Origin: Apostichopus japonicus
Taxonomy: Eukaryota; Echinodermata; Holothuroidea; Aspidochirotida; Stichopodidae
Direction: 5' to 3'
Length of the DNA stretch: 64,000 nt
Assembly (NCBI RefSeq): GCF_037975245.1
Contig: NC_092565.1
Span: 16,969,999-17,033,998 of the forward strand
The translations under genes and the position numbers were made by a program. Shown piece after piece: positions 33,741 through 45,116 of the stretch. The notes beneath the pieces were generated by a model that saw nothing but the letters and a program-made list of their open reading frames with translations, was not told the DNA's origin and did no database searches. Position 1 is the first letter of the stretch. Each line of letters opens with the position of its first letter.

Positions 33741-34208
33741 ATGCCACTGCCATTTAATCTTCGGGTTCGCCTCGTAAAGCCGGCAGACTGTGGTCATGAT
33801 GATGTTACTCCCAGCAACTCCAAGACTCATGATGCTCCTCCTAATACTTCTGCAGAAGTCATTGCTGACCCTCAAATGACTAGATATAAGATTGGACCAC
33901 ATCAACGGGGCATCACCATGGAAAAAGAAAAATACTATGCAGTATTTTATGACAACAAGTACTATGTTGGTAAATTTGTTGATTTAGATGGGGATTTCTT
34001 TATCTTTAAATTCCTGCACAGGGTGCGAAACGCAAAGAGCATGATATATGATTGGCCAAAAAGGCCTGACAGTGAGAAAATTCATGGAAAGTATGTTATT
34101 CATGGGCCACTTCACATGATTGGAAATGGGCCTTTTGCGATTGTTGGTCAAGCAAAGGTTGATGCTCTGTATAATGAAATGAAAATGAAAGTTCAGCATG
34201 AAGTCTAG
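33741..34208 (+). CDS. 155-aa protein with a conserved SH3/chromo-like tail domain, intact
   Basis: The ORF begins MPLPFNLRVRLVKPADCG; an in-frame TGA six bases before the ATG makes this start natural. Upstream, a pyrimidine-rich tract and TTGCATTGCAG (to 33723) look like a splice acceptor, so the start lies in a second exon. Residues 1-55 are low complexity. Residues 62-145 (KYYAVFYDNKYYVGKF, KFLHRV, YDWPKRPD, YVIHGPLHMIGNGPF) resemble a beta-rich domain I associate with the C-terminal end of larger, often transposon-derived, invertebrate proteins. Here it stands alone. No catalytic motif is visible and the function is unknown. It is the only intact ORF of the TIR element. Confidence 0.55.
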   Translation: MPLPFNLRVRLVKPADCGHDDVTPSNSKTHDAPPNTSAEVIADPQMTRYKIGPHQRGITMEKEKYYAVFYDNKYYVGKFVDLDGDFFIFKFLHRVRNAKSMIYDWPKRPDSEKIHGKYVIHGPLHMIGNGPFAIVGQAKVDALYNEMKMKVQHEV

Positions 34209-34574
34209 TAATCAATTTCCCACTTTTTATTCCATGCCAAAGTCCACATGATCTATGCAATGGTGATGATGTGTGTATGTATGTGTGTGATGCATTGCGA
34301 TGGCATTCAAAAGTAACTTTTACTGAGGTTTGTAATTCTTCATCTTGATGAATCTAAAAATGATTAAGCAGTTGAATGTAGCTGATAATTTAGGTGGGTG
34401 GAGGCATAAAGTTATTAATTGGTAGCCATAGGTCAGAAAGTTATTTTGTATGGATTTCTTGTTGGAAAATGCATTAAGAGAAGACTTATTAGTGGCAAGT
34501 GTTTTCTTTGCACGATTCCATATTTTCAAATTAATAAAGTTACTGTTTGAGTTATTTACAAGAAAAAAGTAGAT

Positions 34575-35265
34575 CTGTTTGTTGAAACTGCCTCAACATG
34601 AATTTAAATTTGAAAATAAAGGACTTACTTTGTTAGTTAATTGAAAGTGAGGGTATTATCATATGACAAAACTGCACTTTTAATTGGCAAGTTTCAAAGT
34701 GAAAGTTCATAATTGCATTTTAATATTCTAAAAAAAATTTAAATGTTGGAGTTTAAATGTTATTGAAGAAAGAAAACCGTCCACTCTCAAGTCTTGTTTG
34801 ATGTCTGTTGAAACTGCAGGAACATGAATTTAAATTTGAAAATAAAGGACATAATTTGTTATTTTATTGAAAGTGAGTGTTTTATCATATGACAAAACTG
34901 TGCACTTTAATTGGCAAGTTTAATAGTTAAAGTTCATACAATTACATTTTAATATTCTAAATTTTTTTTAAATGTTGAAGTTTAAATGTTTGTTTGTAAG
35001 AAGAAAGTAAACCGTCCACTCTCAAGCCTTGTTTGATGTCTGTGGAAACTGCATGAAAATGAATTTAAATTTGAAAATAAAGGACAAACTTTGTTAGTTA
35101 ATTGATAGCGAGTTTATTATCGTATGAAAAACTTTGCACTTTAATTGGCAAGTTTCAAAGTGAAAGTTCATATAATTACATTTTAATATTCTCAATTGTT
35201 TTTTAAATGTTGGAGTTTAATTGTTTGTTTGTAAGAAGAAAGAAAACCGTCCACTCTCAAGCCTT
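34575..35265 (+). repeat. three-unit tandem repeat, ~230 bp, downstream of the 155-aa ORF
   Basis: GAATTTAAATTTGAAAATAA plus AGGAC occurs at about 34600, 34826 and 35060. Each unit also has CCGTCCACTCTCAAG(T/C)CTTG. Every unit carries an AATAAA, so the predicted 3' end of the ORF has three tandem polyadenylation signals. Confidence 0.8.
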
Positions 35266-35710
35266 GTTTGCGTACAATTTTTTGTTAGTGTACTGTACAC
35301 CTTACTGTACAGTAAATAGGAAGTTATGTAACAATGTATGCAGGTTGATAAAAATTATTCCTGTTGACCCCCTTCCCCTCCTCCTCCTCATACCCACCTC
35401 TCTATTAACCAGTGTACTTAGCTAAGAAAATACTGCAATGGTTTTGATTTCTGTGGGATGGTTCTTCTAGTAAGGAATTAATACAATATACCAAACTTAC
35501 CTGACTTATGGTCAGCATGACTTCCTTTTCGGATTTCAGTGCAGTATACAGTGTGTTCCAGTTATATTAATTCTGGATATCAAGTTCAGACTTGTATCTA
35601 GTTACCATGTAGACACTGCTAATGAATTGTTTCTTGTTACTGCTAGTGATATTTAATATCGTGTTGGATGTTATGCAAATATAAACTTGATCGATGGTAG
35701 TTGTTCCATA

Positions 35711-36118
35711 TGTAAGCAGGACACCAAATATTTTGTGTCCCACTTACACGGGGAATCTTGATAGTTGGTCTTATCTGCTGAAAGATTCTTGTAGATGGTT
35801 CTATGAAATGGATATATGTAGTGAAAGAACTTCTTTGCAATGTACAAAAATGTTTTTCATTGAACTGAAGGCTATTGTTTACTCAAAATGAAATAAATAT
35901 TTATAACGTATGGGGAAAACCACATTATTGCCAATTTCAATTTCGTTATCATCACTAATTTGTTTTTCACATTCAAGCAAGAACTGTCAAGTGCTGATTT
36001 ATTCAAGCGGTATTCATTACAAAGTTCAATAGTGATAAAAGTTTCAGAAGTGCAACCTGCTTGTAACTACTAATAGGAATTTCAAGTCACTTTGGTGTCC
36101 CACTTACACGTGGAACCA
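35711..36118 (+). repeat. right cluster of GTGTCC/CTTAC subterminal motifs
   Basis: GTAAGCAGGACACC and GGTGTCCCACTTAC-type sequences form an imperfect palindrome at 35713-35746. A second copy, TGGTGTCCCACTTACACGTG, lies at about 36092. Both share ACTTACACG(G/T)GGAA(T/C)C and are in the same orientation as the first left-cluster copy. Confidence 0.7.
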
Positions 36119-36276
36119 TATCCGAAACGTCAAATTTAAAGTTGTGACTGTGCACATAAGGTTGACCTGAACTCAAAAATTGCTTGTAAATTATCAATTG
36201 CACATACTGAACTCTAGAATGAGTCACTATTTTATGGAATCAACTTATTTTGAAATTTTGGTATCAATGTCACAAG

Positions 36277-36304
36277 TTGGTACCCATAAAAAAATAAACA
36301 CCCA
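36277..36304 (-). repeat. right terminal inverted repeat (28 bp)
   Basis: A perfect complement of 31888-31915, followed by TATATACA and repeat X. Confidence 0.9.
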
Positions 36305-36312
36305 TATATACA

Positions 36313-36335
36313 TACGCCACGTACTTTGATTACTT

Positions 36336-36340
<5 letters not shown>
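36313..36340 (+). repeat. direct repeat X, right copy
   Basis: TACGCCACGTACTTTGATTA and CTTCTTATAT. It differs at one base from the left copy and is likewise followed by a TA tract (to about 36394). Confidence 0.8.
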
Positions 36341-36394
<54 letters not shown>

Positions 36395-36441
36395 GGTAGT
36401 TCGTGGAACAGCGACCCATACTTTATAACAGATCAGTACGC

Positions 36442-36480
36442 CTGACGATTGCTGTACAACTATTTGCACAAGCGTGAAAC
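36442..36480 (+). ncRNA. hammerhead-like core in the leader of the second Penelope-related element
   Basis: CTGACGA (36442-36448), an imperfect stem across TTGC...CACAAGC, and GAAAC (36476-36480) mimic the CUGANGA/GAAA core. The stems are imperfect and no cleavage site was located. Confidence 0.35.
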
Positions 36481-36671
36481 TCTGAATAGCAATGGACTCT
36501 TAATAGTTTAACGTTTATTACATATATATTATATATATATATATCAATCATGCTCTAGTTGGGTATTGGGCCCTCTCACCGTTGATAGCATTTTAGCTAT
36601 ATTTTATAGTTTGGCTCCTGAACCTCGGTTGAGCACTCTACCTACTAACAGCAGTACATGTTTTTACAGTA

Positions 36672-37880
36672 TGGAAGGATACAACATGAACTACTTGGGC
36701 AAGAACATTCCTTTGCCATCAACTAGAGAATACTTGAAAAGACTGCTAGAGATGACAGAGAAGCTGATAAACGGATGCGATGGAGAGCATTATTTTTCCT
36801 GGCCGACATTGACACCGATGTGGAAACAAGTGACACCAGCCGTGACGAGGACAACACCGCCACCACCGATGCATATGGGCTAAAATCGAGACGCGCCCCA
36901 CCACAAATCCTGGAGTTGGTCTCATTCGAGTCCGATATGCTGGAAATGGTCGAGAACATTAGATTCAAGGAAGTGACTGAGAAGTTCCTGTCCAACCTCA
37001 AGAAGGGTGTAGAAAACATCACATCCTCTAAAAAAATCTTTGTGGAAGCGGACAAACCAGGAACATGTATAAGATGGACCCCGCCGAATATGGTGAGTTG
37101 CTTACTGTAAACATATCTCAGAAATACAAATATGCGGACTGCAACACCGCCACCGAAATAGATAATGAATACACAAGTCTAGCTGACAAATTAAAAATAG
37201 GTAACCGAATAAATAAAACTGGACCCAAAACGGCTTTCGTGACAATCAAGGACCACAAATTTTTTTTTCAAAATAACACAAAATGCAAGCTATAGACCCA
37301 ACATAACCTGAAATGGGACGAGTGAGCAAGGCCTGACCGCATAAATACAGACATACTACAAGCGTACTGGAATGGTTTAAAAAATTACAGGAAAAGAGCA
37401 GTCTCACCTTTCTGGTCTTTGATATTGTTCATTTTTACCCCTAAAAAGCAAGGATCTCATACACAAATGTCTAGCATGGGCCAAAGCATACACCAGAATC
37501 AGTGATACTGAATACAAGACTATCATGCTCCCAAGGCGATCTCTCCTTCACGATCACAAGGGCAAACTTGGGAGAAGAGAGACACAGGTAACCAGTTCCA
37601 CGTCTCAATGGGTGCATTTGACGGAGCGAAAATTTGTAAATTGGTGGGACTATTCATTTTGAACAAACTGGAGAAAAACCCCGACATCACTAGTTTGGGA
37701 CTATACAGGGACGATGGACTAGCAGTAATGAGGTCATGCTCAGGCAGCAAAGCAGACAGAACACGAAAAGCCCTAATCAAGTTTTTCCTTACATGAGGAC
37801 TAAAAATCACTGTACAAACAAACTTGAATACACTCGACTTCCTTGACGTCAGCCCAGAGTCGGGTCTTGAGATAGTTAAT
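36672..37880 (+). pseudogene. reverse transcriptase, YRDDG type (several frameshifts)
   Basis: In order: MEGYNMNYLGKNIPLPS, an acidic stretch followed by RRAPPQILELVSFESDMLEM, SSKKIFVEADKP, KTAFVTIKDHKFFFQNN (finger motif), TFLVFDIVHFYP (motif A, catalytic D), GNQFHVSMGAFDGAKICKLV (motif B region), LGLYRDDGLAVMRS (motif C) and LDFLDV. These pieces are spread over at least four frame changes (near 36790, 37090, 37290, 37430). The C-terminal region is missing. Inactive. Confidence 0.75.
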
Positions 37881-37950
37881 CCAGCGTAACGTTGCAGCAT
37901 TAAATCGCTCCTCATGATTATTTCAGATTTCAGAGAGCTGTTTGGCAATG

Positions 37951-38419
37951 ATATAGTGTGAGTTTACAGTATTAAACTGTTTACCTATATTAGCCATGTA
38001 TATCCTACCATGTAGTCACACAGTGTCTGTATTATATGTCTTCTTTCTCTGTCATTAGGCATTCTTTCTGTTCTTAGTCTTCCCTCAAGCACTAGTAGCA
38101 GCCTTGGAATTTTCGACTTGGCCATTAATTCCTATTTTGATAGAAAACAAACAAAACACACTGTTGATTCTTCATAGTTTCAACTTATCAAATATAGTTT
38201 CTGTGATTCAACTAATGACATTCTATGCTGACCAAATGATTGTAAAAGTACTAACAAGTTATAAAATAGTTTGTTAACAGGTGTTGGACTTCTAAAAATG
38301 TTTATGATTCTTATGTGGTCAAATAAAATGTCCTACACATAGACACACAACATTGCTCAACCAATTGCTGATACTCGGCATGGTAAAAAGGTCTGTGGTA
38401 GTATACACCTATTATATGC
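37951..38419. other. unclassified sequence
   Basis: No ORF or repeat recognised. From about 38340 it begins to resemble the 5' part of the Mutator-like copies. Confidence 0.35.
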
Positions 38420-38928
38420 CCCAATACACACTAAATCAAAAAGTAATGTGATCCCTTAATCTATTTAGCTCTCACAAGCTAACTGCAATCAATAACTGGA
38501 TAGCTGACAAGTTGGCCATTCATAGCACCCTCAATTTTCTATATCATAACCATACAGATTGTTTGTTTACTATGAGAGACTGAAGTTTTCCTCACTTGTA
38601 AACAAACCTCTTTATTCAGCAGAAATCTATATTTGTATGCTGTTCCAGGGAGGTCTAAATTGGTCTAAACTTACCTCAACCGACCAAATTTTTGTATCAC
38701 TTGTACTCTCTTTCATGCTCCTTAACATCCCTGCCAAGAGAAAAACAGACCCTAAATGAGAACATATCAAGATATTTGTTCTCCTGTTGCTTTTTTCTGA
38801 ATGAGAACACTTGTGGTGGATTGATGTAAATGCTAATAGGAGTATGCCATCTTAACTAACAATTGAAATTTTAAGACTCCACATTAAACCTCTTTTAATG
38901 AATGTTTGAGTAGTTGTGATTTATACCC
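38420..38928 (+). mobile_element. Mutator-like element, 5' non-coding block (copy C, truncated)
   Basis: It shares CCTCACTTGTAAACAAACCT, GTGGTCTAAACTTACCTCAA-type phrases and TGTTCTCCTGTTGC with 40290-40790 and 54530-55010. It is cut at 38929 by the start of MITE family A. Confidence 0.7.
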
Positions 38929-39338
38929 AGGGTAATGGCTAGAACGGGGGGGGGGATGTGGGGAGGGGTATCTCACCCCCCCAACTTGATAAAACTGACA
39001 ATAGTTGGAAAAATTTTCGCATTTTGCGTGCGTTACACATGTCAATGTGCATATCATATAGGCATGCACCGGTTTTTACATCGCATGCCAATAACATACA
39101 ATCATTTGCTGTGTTATTACCCTTCCATATTGGTTAGAATTATTGGGGAAGTCGATACAATATTAATGGTAATAATAATATCAGTTTAACCATTGAAAAA
39201 CACATTGCAAATTATCTTTCTTTCAGTAAAAAACATTTGGTTGGGTGAGGCTTATAACTTTGAGAAGTGAGCGCCAGTGGGGACAAATGAATCGAAAAAA
39301 TGTTCAGAACAAAAGTGCAGTCAGTCGCGAAAGACGCC
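38929..39338. mobile_element. dispersed MITE family A, copy 2
   Basis: It starts CCAGGGTAATGGCTAGAACG with a G-rich run, then matches 5776-6430 (GCATATCATATA, GGTTTTTACATCGCATGC, TTGCAAATTATCTTTCTTTC, AGTGCAGTC..CGCGAAAGA). It has a shorter left half than copy 1 and is inserted into or next to Mutator-like sequence. Confidence 0.65.
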
Positions 39339-39838
39339 ACTGAATAGGTCACTAGGAAATTGTTTTATTTTAATGGGTAAAAGGAAAGGTATGTTTAGTT
39401 GGGGTGCAACAACCTTGAAGCCAGGTAACAGGTTCGGTTTTACAGCTCGTACAGCTGATGCCAACCGCACTGGTGACATGCCTACCCCTTCTGATGCAGA
39501 TGTGGCACCTATTCCTCTTGCAAACTTAGATATGAAGAATTTGTGGGACTTGGCTCAAAGGTTGTGATTGGATGCATTCTCTGAAGATACAAAGGTACTG
39601 TAAGCTCTTGCCCATCTTCAAAGGTTTAAACCAAGAAGCAAACCTGGCAAGAATCCCACAGAACTAAACGTTGCACGGCAGTCAGGCTTGCTAGCTGTGA
39701 CCAGATCTAGAATGAGGGCGCTGTGTTCAAACAACGTTCCAAAATCGTTGTAGTCGATAATATTGACTAGTTTCTCAGTGTAAGTCTTGTCTTGTATCAT
39801 TCTATGTGCAGGTATGCAACTGCTTAGACTTCCAATAA
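39339..39838 (+). pseudogene. Mutator-like transposase N-terminal fragment (copy 1)
   Basis: From 39376 the frame reads MGKRKGMFSWGATTLKPGNR, FGFTARTADANRTGDM and DLAQRL, the N-terminal start also found at 39920, 41419 and 55668. It then turns non-coding, and a stretch related to 41200-41345 (AGATCTAGAATGAGGG, TTGACTAGTTTCTC) leads into the next copy. It is part of a tandem duplication of the element's front end. Confidence 0.65.
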
Positions 39839-41026
39839 ATGCTTACAAACGAAACTAGTGAATAGGTCACTGGATAATTGTTATATTTTAAGGATAAAAA
39901 CTGATTAGTATTTAGAAGAATGGGTAGAAGGAAAGGCATGTTTGATAGGCATGCAACGACCTTCAAGCCAGGTAACAGGTTTGGCTTTACAGCTCGTGCT
40001 CGTTACAGTGGTCATTACTTCATCAGTGCATTTTGGGGTAATTTGTTGTTACTACCTAGAAATCTCATGACATACTGCGATATTTTGGTGATATTTTTAC
40101 AAACTTGGCCCCCAAATCACTCAAGCATAAAATGATGAGACGTTTTGTCATATTCCATGATTACACATCATACCCAACACCTTCAGCTATAATAAAAGCT
40201 CATAGAGTATATAATGGCAATTTTCAAATTCTTACATAAGGTAGCATGTGCCCATTTAATGCCCCATCAACTTACACACTAAATCAGTAAAGTAATGTAG
40301 TCCGTAAGTCTAGATAGAAGTTCTCAATAGCTAAATGCTACCCATCACTGGATAACTGACAAGTTGGCAATTTATGGCACCCTCAATTTTCAATATTATG
40401 ACCATGTAGATATTTTGTTTGCTATGAGAGCCTGAAGTTTTCCTCACTTGTAAACAAACCTCTTTACTCAGCAGTAAACAATATTCACATGCTGCTCCAG
40501 GGAGGCCTAAAGTGGTCTAAACTTGCCTCAATTGACCCAATTTTTGTACTACTTGTACTTCCAATCACGCTCCATAACATCTAAGCCAAGATAAACCAGT
40601 TCTTGATTGATAGCATATCAAGAAAGATGTTCTCCTGTTGCTCTTTGGCATTTTTTCTGAATGAGTACACTTGGTGCGAATTGATATAGATGCTAACAGG
40701 AGTATTCCACCTTAAGTAGCAGTTGAACTTTTAAACTCCACTTTAAACCTCTTTTTTATGATATTTTGAGAAGTTGTGACTTATATCATTTTTGTTTATC
40801 TCTGTCTATTGGATGACTCTTCATATGGTTTCTAACACATGTTGTACAGTTTATATGAATAATACAGTACTGAACTTTAAACAAGTGAGTTCCCAATGAT
40901 TGACATATTCCCTAGTGTGATAAGAAGTCATTCCATCAGCATGACAGGCATCTACTGAATGTCTAAATTGTTCTTGGGTCTACCGAATGTGTTTTAAGCA
41001 CAGTTCCTCAGTTTGGTGCTACTTAC

Positions 41027-41106
41027 CCACTCCGGTGGAAACTTGGTTGGCCTTCTTCCCTCTGAAAATTTGATCATCCAGTAATCAGTAGCACTTAGCT
41101 CTGGCC
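41027..41106 (-). other. exon-like antisense segment in the MULE, copy 1
   Basis: Minus strand: acceptor TTTTTCGTTTCAG, an 80-bp segment reading PELSATDYWMIKFSEGRRPT then KFPPEW, and donor TGG/GTAAGTAGC. The same exon at 55268-55356 differs by a 9-bp in-frame insertion and a few substitutions, with both splice sites kept. I recognise no family. It could be a captured host exon or part of a second gene of the element. Confidence 0.5.
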
Positions 41107-41399
41107 CTGAAACGAAAAAGAAAAATGTACTTGTTACTTTGGCACTGCTTTTCATAGGTATTTTGTCAGATTTTGTTGCAAAAACTACTTAGGAGAGCTA
41201 TGTACGAGCTGTGATCAGATCTAGAATGAGGGCTCTGTTCAAACAACATTCCTAAATCGTTGTAGTTGATCATATTGACTAGTTTCTCAATGTAAGTCTT
41301 GTCTTGTATCATTCTATGTGCAGCTATTCAACTGCTAAATGCTTACAAACAAACTAGTGAATAGGTCACTAGAAAATTGGTATATTTTAAGGATAAAAA

Positions 41400-42680
41400 C
41401 TGATTGGTATTTAGATGAATGGGTAAAAGGAAAGGCATGTTTGATAAGCATGCAACAATTCAAGCCAGGTAACAGGTTTGGCTTAACAGCTCATACAGCT
41501 GATGCCAACCAGACTGCCTAGCCCTTCTGATTCAGATGTGGCAACTATTTCCTCTTGCAAACCTGCATATAAAAGGCTCAGCATGGAAGAGTATAGAGAG
41601 TAGTTAACTCAACAGTTAAGAGACATGTGATATTTTCAACACAGTCACAACAAACCGTGTTCTCAGTCCTAATAAGCACCATGCTGGTAAGCTCAATCAA
41701 ATGGCTCATAATGGCATTGGTATAGTGTTTGCAGAATCTACAGGAAACAGGTTAGTAAATTTGCAAAAGTTTTAAAACTAATTAGCAAACCTGGCAAGAA
41801 TCCTTCAGAACTAAACATTGCACGGCAGTCAGGCTTGCAGCAGATGTTGATCAGTTCAAGTACAGCTCGTAGATTGCTCAGTAGCGTCTCTCTTTCAATT
41901 AGTCCTGCTGTCAGTACACTACAAAAGTCAGCCAACCAGTTTGGACCTGCAATCGAAGAAATGAATAAAAATGATATGTCAGAAAAGGGGTGTGTAAAGG
42001 AGACACTGCAACTGCATGGCCTCTTAAAAGACTTTCCAATTTTTGTAGAGTATGATTGTCAATATAATAACCCTCTGTGTACATCAAAAAGTAAAACTCC
42101 ATTTGTTCCTGCAAGCCAATGCACTGATTCAATTGTTGAGAATGTCACCATGGATAAATTTTAAATTGGTTACCATCACTGTAACAAGTAGTACTTAATT
42201 GATGAAATGAAGAGAAGAAGGGGTCACAAGGTACAATGTCCAGGCCATGAGGGCTGTTCAGTAAAGATGCCAATATCGGAGATGAACAAAATGGTGGAAA
42301 GATTTATGCAGCCAAATTACTTACAGGTAAGAACTCACTAAAGGTCATGTACCTCACAACTGATGCTGATGGCAAGGCATGTAAAGGGTTCAGTAGAACA
42401 TTGGCTGCAGCTTATCATTCTGATGTAGTACACCTAAACAGGTCTCTCTACAGAGCACTGACTAAAGCGTATACTCTCCTCTGATATATGACGAAATCTA
42501 CAGTAAACAGGTTATAAAGGGCCTGTCACAGTGCTATGATGGCTCACAGAGAGACAAGCAATGGATGTGACACCTCCACACATAGGCTGTTGTGGCATAT
42601 GTGGGAGATGTGAAATGATTTGGTTCTTAAAACTTAATTTCTTTGCACAATACTTTGAAGAGCAAATGCTGGAATGTGGA
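41400..42680 (+). pseudogene. Mutator-like transposase (copy 2, degraded)
   Basis: N-terminal MGKRKGMFDKHATI is at 41419. After frame breaks, SARRLLSSVSLSISPAVSTL and KSANQFGPAIEEM (about 41850-41960) correspond to the region before the catalytic core. Near 42215-42300 come HKVQCPGHEG-like and MPISEMNK-like phrases (the CPGH motif of Mutator-like transposases), then a DADGKA-type phrase (about 42362). The middle is deleted relative to the 55-58 kb copy, and it rejoins at PHIGCCGICGR (about 42575). Inactive. Confidence 0.7.
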
Positions 42681-43530
42681 CCCTGATGCCTCTTCTCTTA
42701 GCTGCCAGGGGTGGTATTGTGCAGATAATGCCATATGCTGGTGCCCCTGGCTAACTGATGGTGTAGGCACCTGTCCACATCCTGCATCCCTTTGTGTAAC
42801 TTGCTGGGGCTGATGTATATTTTGCCACATTTATTTCATCAGCCCATGCCATCCAATCTTAGTCTGACATTGTGAATGTGTGAGCTATCCAGTTACAAAT
42901 GTGTTACTAGACCTATCCTTATTCTGAATGCATCTGGGTCTCAATAGAACTGATTCTTACACCACATATATTACATTGTAATGTATGCATTTAAATTCTG
43001 ACTGTCGCTTTTTGCTCTGCTAGGTACACAGTATTAATGCTGATAGTCGAATCTTACTTTTGTAGTTGATTAATCGCATAGCTCTTCTCGCGATACTCGG
43101 TTACAGTTATGGCATCATCACTGTCATTTCTACATTGCAAAAATACAGTCAAACAAATCTTTCTCCATGGTGCACTATCCTTATTTGTTCTCTAAAGTCT
43201 TAATGTGTGATGTCTAATTCATGTTAAAACATCTACCAAACAAAAACTGTCAGCAACTTTCAATATTCAACATTTCTTAAAATCCTTCAAAGTAAATCAA
43301 AAATTTTGGAATGGATCTACAAGGCTACTACAACTACTAGCACTAATCACAGCAAAAAATGAATGGATGCAACACCCTGTAGCAGTGTGATGATTACTAT
43401 GCAAGAGTTTTCTGTAGAAGGACGTTCACCTTCTAGACTAGGCTTTAGCCTAGCGTGATAGCACGCACATATTTTGACACATTGAAATGAAACTTCACCG
43501 CAATTGACACACTCTATCAGACATATGCAG

Positions 43531-43880
43531 GTGCAGATCCAGAGGGGGGGTCCGGACCCCCCCTGCTCTTGGCCAAAAAACAAAAACAAAAAGAGAAAAA
43601 AAAGAGAGAGAAAAAAATAATTAAATTTAACATCCATGGCATTGGTTCTCTCCAATCTACCATGAATAGATCATCAATAAAATTAGCTAACTCGTACTGA
43701 TGCAGATACATTTCGAGTGAGTTTTTGTAGGTGCTCTGTATGGCTAAATTGAAGGGGGTTCCCTGTTGTACTTAAATATCCAAGAATTTCACAATGGATA
43801 GCGTGAAACCCACTCCCCTTAGACCCAAGGATCACTGGAGGCCAAACCCCTCACCCATCCAGCATCCTGGATCCGGCCCT
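43531..43880. mobile_element. hAT-type MITE fragment nested in the larger element
   Basis: Left CAGGTGCAGATCCAGAGG and right, complemented, GAAGGGCCGGATCCAGG share GATCCAG. The inverted G/C-rich phrase GGTCCGGACCCCCC follows the left end. No TSD confirmed. Confidence 0.5.
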
Positions 43881-44063
43881 TCATCAAACAGTGGTGATGG
43901 AACGGGAGGGGGATTGGGGGCTAAAGGCATTATGATTTTTGTATCATCTCAACTCTTCTGATATGTATTACCATATTTCATGGGTTGTTTCTTCTCATCA
44001 ATTGAGAAATTGCAGACATGAGATCCATATTTTCAGGCTAGGTACATGCAGCTTAGAATACAC

Positions 44064-44159
44064 AGGAAGTGCCGTTTCCGGCCATCTGGGGGGTTTGTAA
44101 AGCCAAAAATTTTCTTGTACGCTCCGCGCCAACTGATGGTGGTGCTCCGCTTAGATAGT
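44064..44159 (+). repeat. ~95-bp palindromic core repeat, copy 5
   Basis: GGAAGTGCCGTTTCCGGCCA at the start, GCGCCAACTGATGGTGGTGC at the palindrome, and CTCCGCTTAGATAGT at the end. Confidence 0.8.
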
Positions 44160-44828
44160 CTTAAGTTCAGGCGCGGCTGGACCAGTCCGACCCCCCCCCT
44201 TGTCACAAATCCTGCATCCGCCCATGATATGATACATGTGAACCAGGCCAAGCAATGAAATATACTGTAAACATGCATGTTTGAAGAAATTACAAATTCT
44301 TTGGCAATCATAAAAGATTAATAAAATTTGGGAATTTGCAATTATGCGCAATGATAAAAAACATTGCTAGGACTAAATGTTGCACTGCAGAACAATCGTC
44401 TTACTAACAAGTACATGCATGAATCTAACCTGAACAGGTGCTTGCTGAGTTTTAACACAGCACAGTTCTAGTGTAGCATTGTAAGAACCTGTGTTTGCGA
44501 TATTTGCTGACAAACTGCTTTAGTGTTGTTTTTGATAGGTTAGGCTATTTTTCAATAGCAGATTGTGTGTAGTGCTAGCTTTAGTCCAGTAATCGCAACT
44601 TAGGTTTTGAGAGCGATTAATCAGACTTCCAAAGTGTAATCGCGACTACACGCGATTAATCGATCACGACTATCAGCACTACACTGTATAAAAGTAGACT
44701 ACTTACCAAATGTACAACTTCGGTTCCTCAGGTTTTACATTGAAATTAGTGGCTCCTTATATCATCCTTTACTGTACTTGTACTACTACACATCTCAATA
44801 ACACACAGATCAAAACAACAGACACAAA

Positions 44829-45116
44829 TGTAATGTCCAAGATATACTATGTGCTACCCCTTTAAGTAAAGTGCAGCTGGCTATTATTTGGAATCTGTGG
44901 TCTCGTTGCTGTGGCCTTTTGACCTCTCTCCCTCCAGTAGGTGATGCTCTTATCTTTATATATTAACAATGCATGATTCACCCTGTTTGTTCCAACTGTA
45001 TTAAATTCATGTACATATTATTATTAAGAAGAGAATTGATTTAGAAATAGAAGCAACATGTCGAATATAATATACTTTATACTGTCAGTGTATTCTTTGG
45101 AGTACAGAACTTTACA
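44829..45116 (+). repeat. LTR of the Mag-like Gypsy family
   Basis: 288 bp, TGTAATGTCC...GAACTTTACA, with 5-bp inverted ends. It is followed at once by ATGGTGACGAGGATGGGAT, the primer-binding style of Mag-type elements. Confidence 0.75.

Larger units (their letters stand above)
36396..37950 (+). mobile_element. Penelope-related retroelement with YRDDG RT, degraded
   Basis: It sits directly at a TA tract and has a leader with a hammerhead-like core, then an RT in several frames. Motifs match a family abundant in cnidarian and other invertebrate genomes that I associate with Penelope-like elements, possibly the Naiad branch; the assignment is tentative. It stops near 37950 after LDFLDV; no GIY-YIG domain is seen on either side. 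Confidence 0.65.
39839..42870 (+). mobile_element. Mutator-like (MULE) transposon copy, rearranged
   Basis: It contains an N-terminal fragment (39920-40000), a non-coding block (40010-41110) with an exon-like segment on the opposite strand, and a second, longer transposase remnant (41200-42680). Its 3' part (GGAATGTGGACCCTGATG, CTTAGCTGCCAGGGGTGG) matches the end of the 55-58 kb copy. No TIR or target duplication could be placed. Confidence 0.75.
43035..44681. mobile_element. hAT-like element, 1.65 kb, 8-bp TSD with one mismatch
   Basis: The left end TAATGCTGATAGTCG (43035) and the complemented right end TAGTGCTGATAGTCG (to 44681) match at 14 of 15. GATTAATCGC follows inside each. Flanking 8-mers CACAGTAT (43027-43034) and CACTGTAT (44682-44689) match at 7 of 8. 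The TA(G/A)TG-type end and 8-bp TSD indicate hAT. No transposase inside; it hosts other MITE fragments. Confidence 0.8.

Noticed and set aside
36396-37950. A selenoprotein-encoding Naiad element with in-frame UGA
   Set aside because: Frame changes, not UGA codons in an otherwise intact frame, account for the breaks, and no SECIS-like structure was seen.
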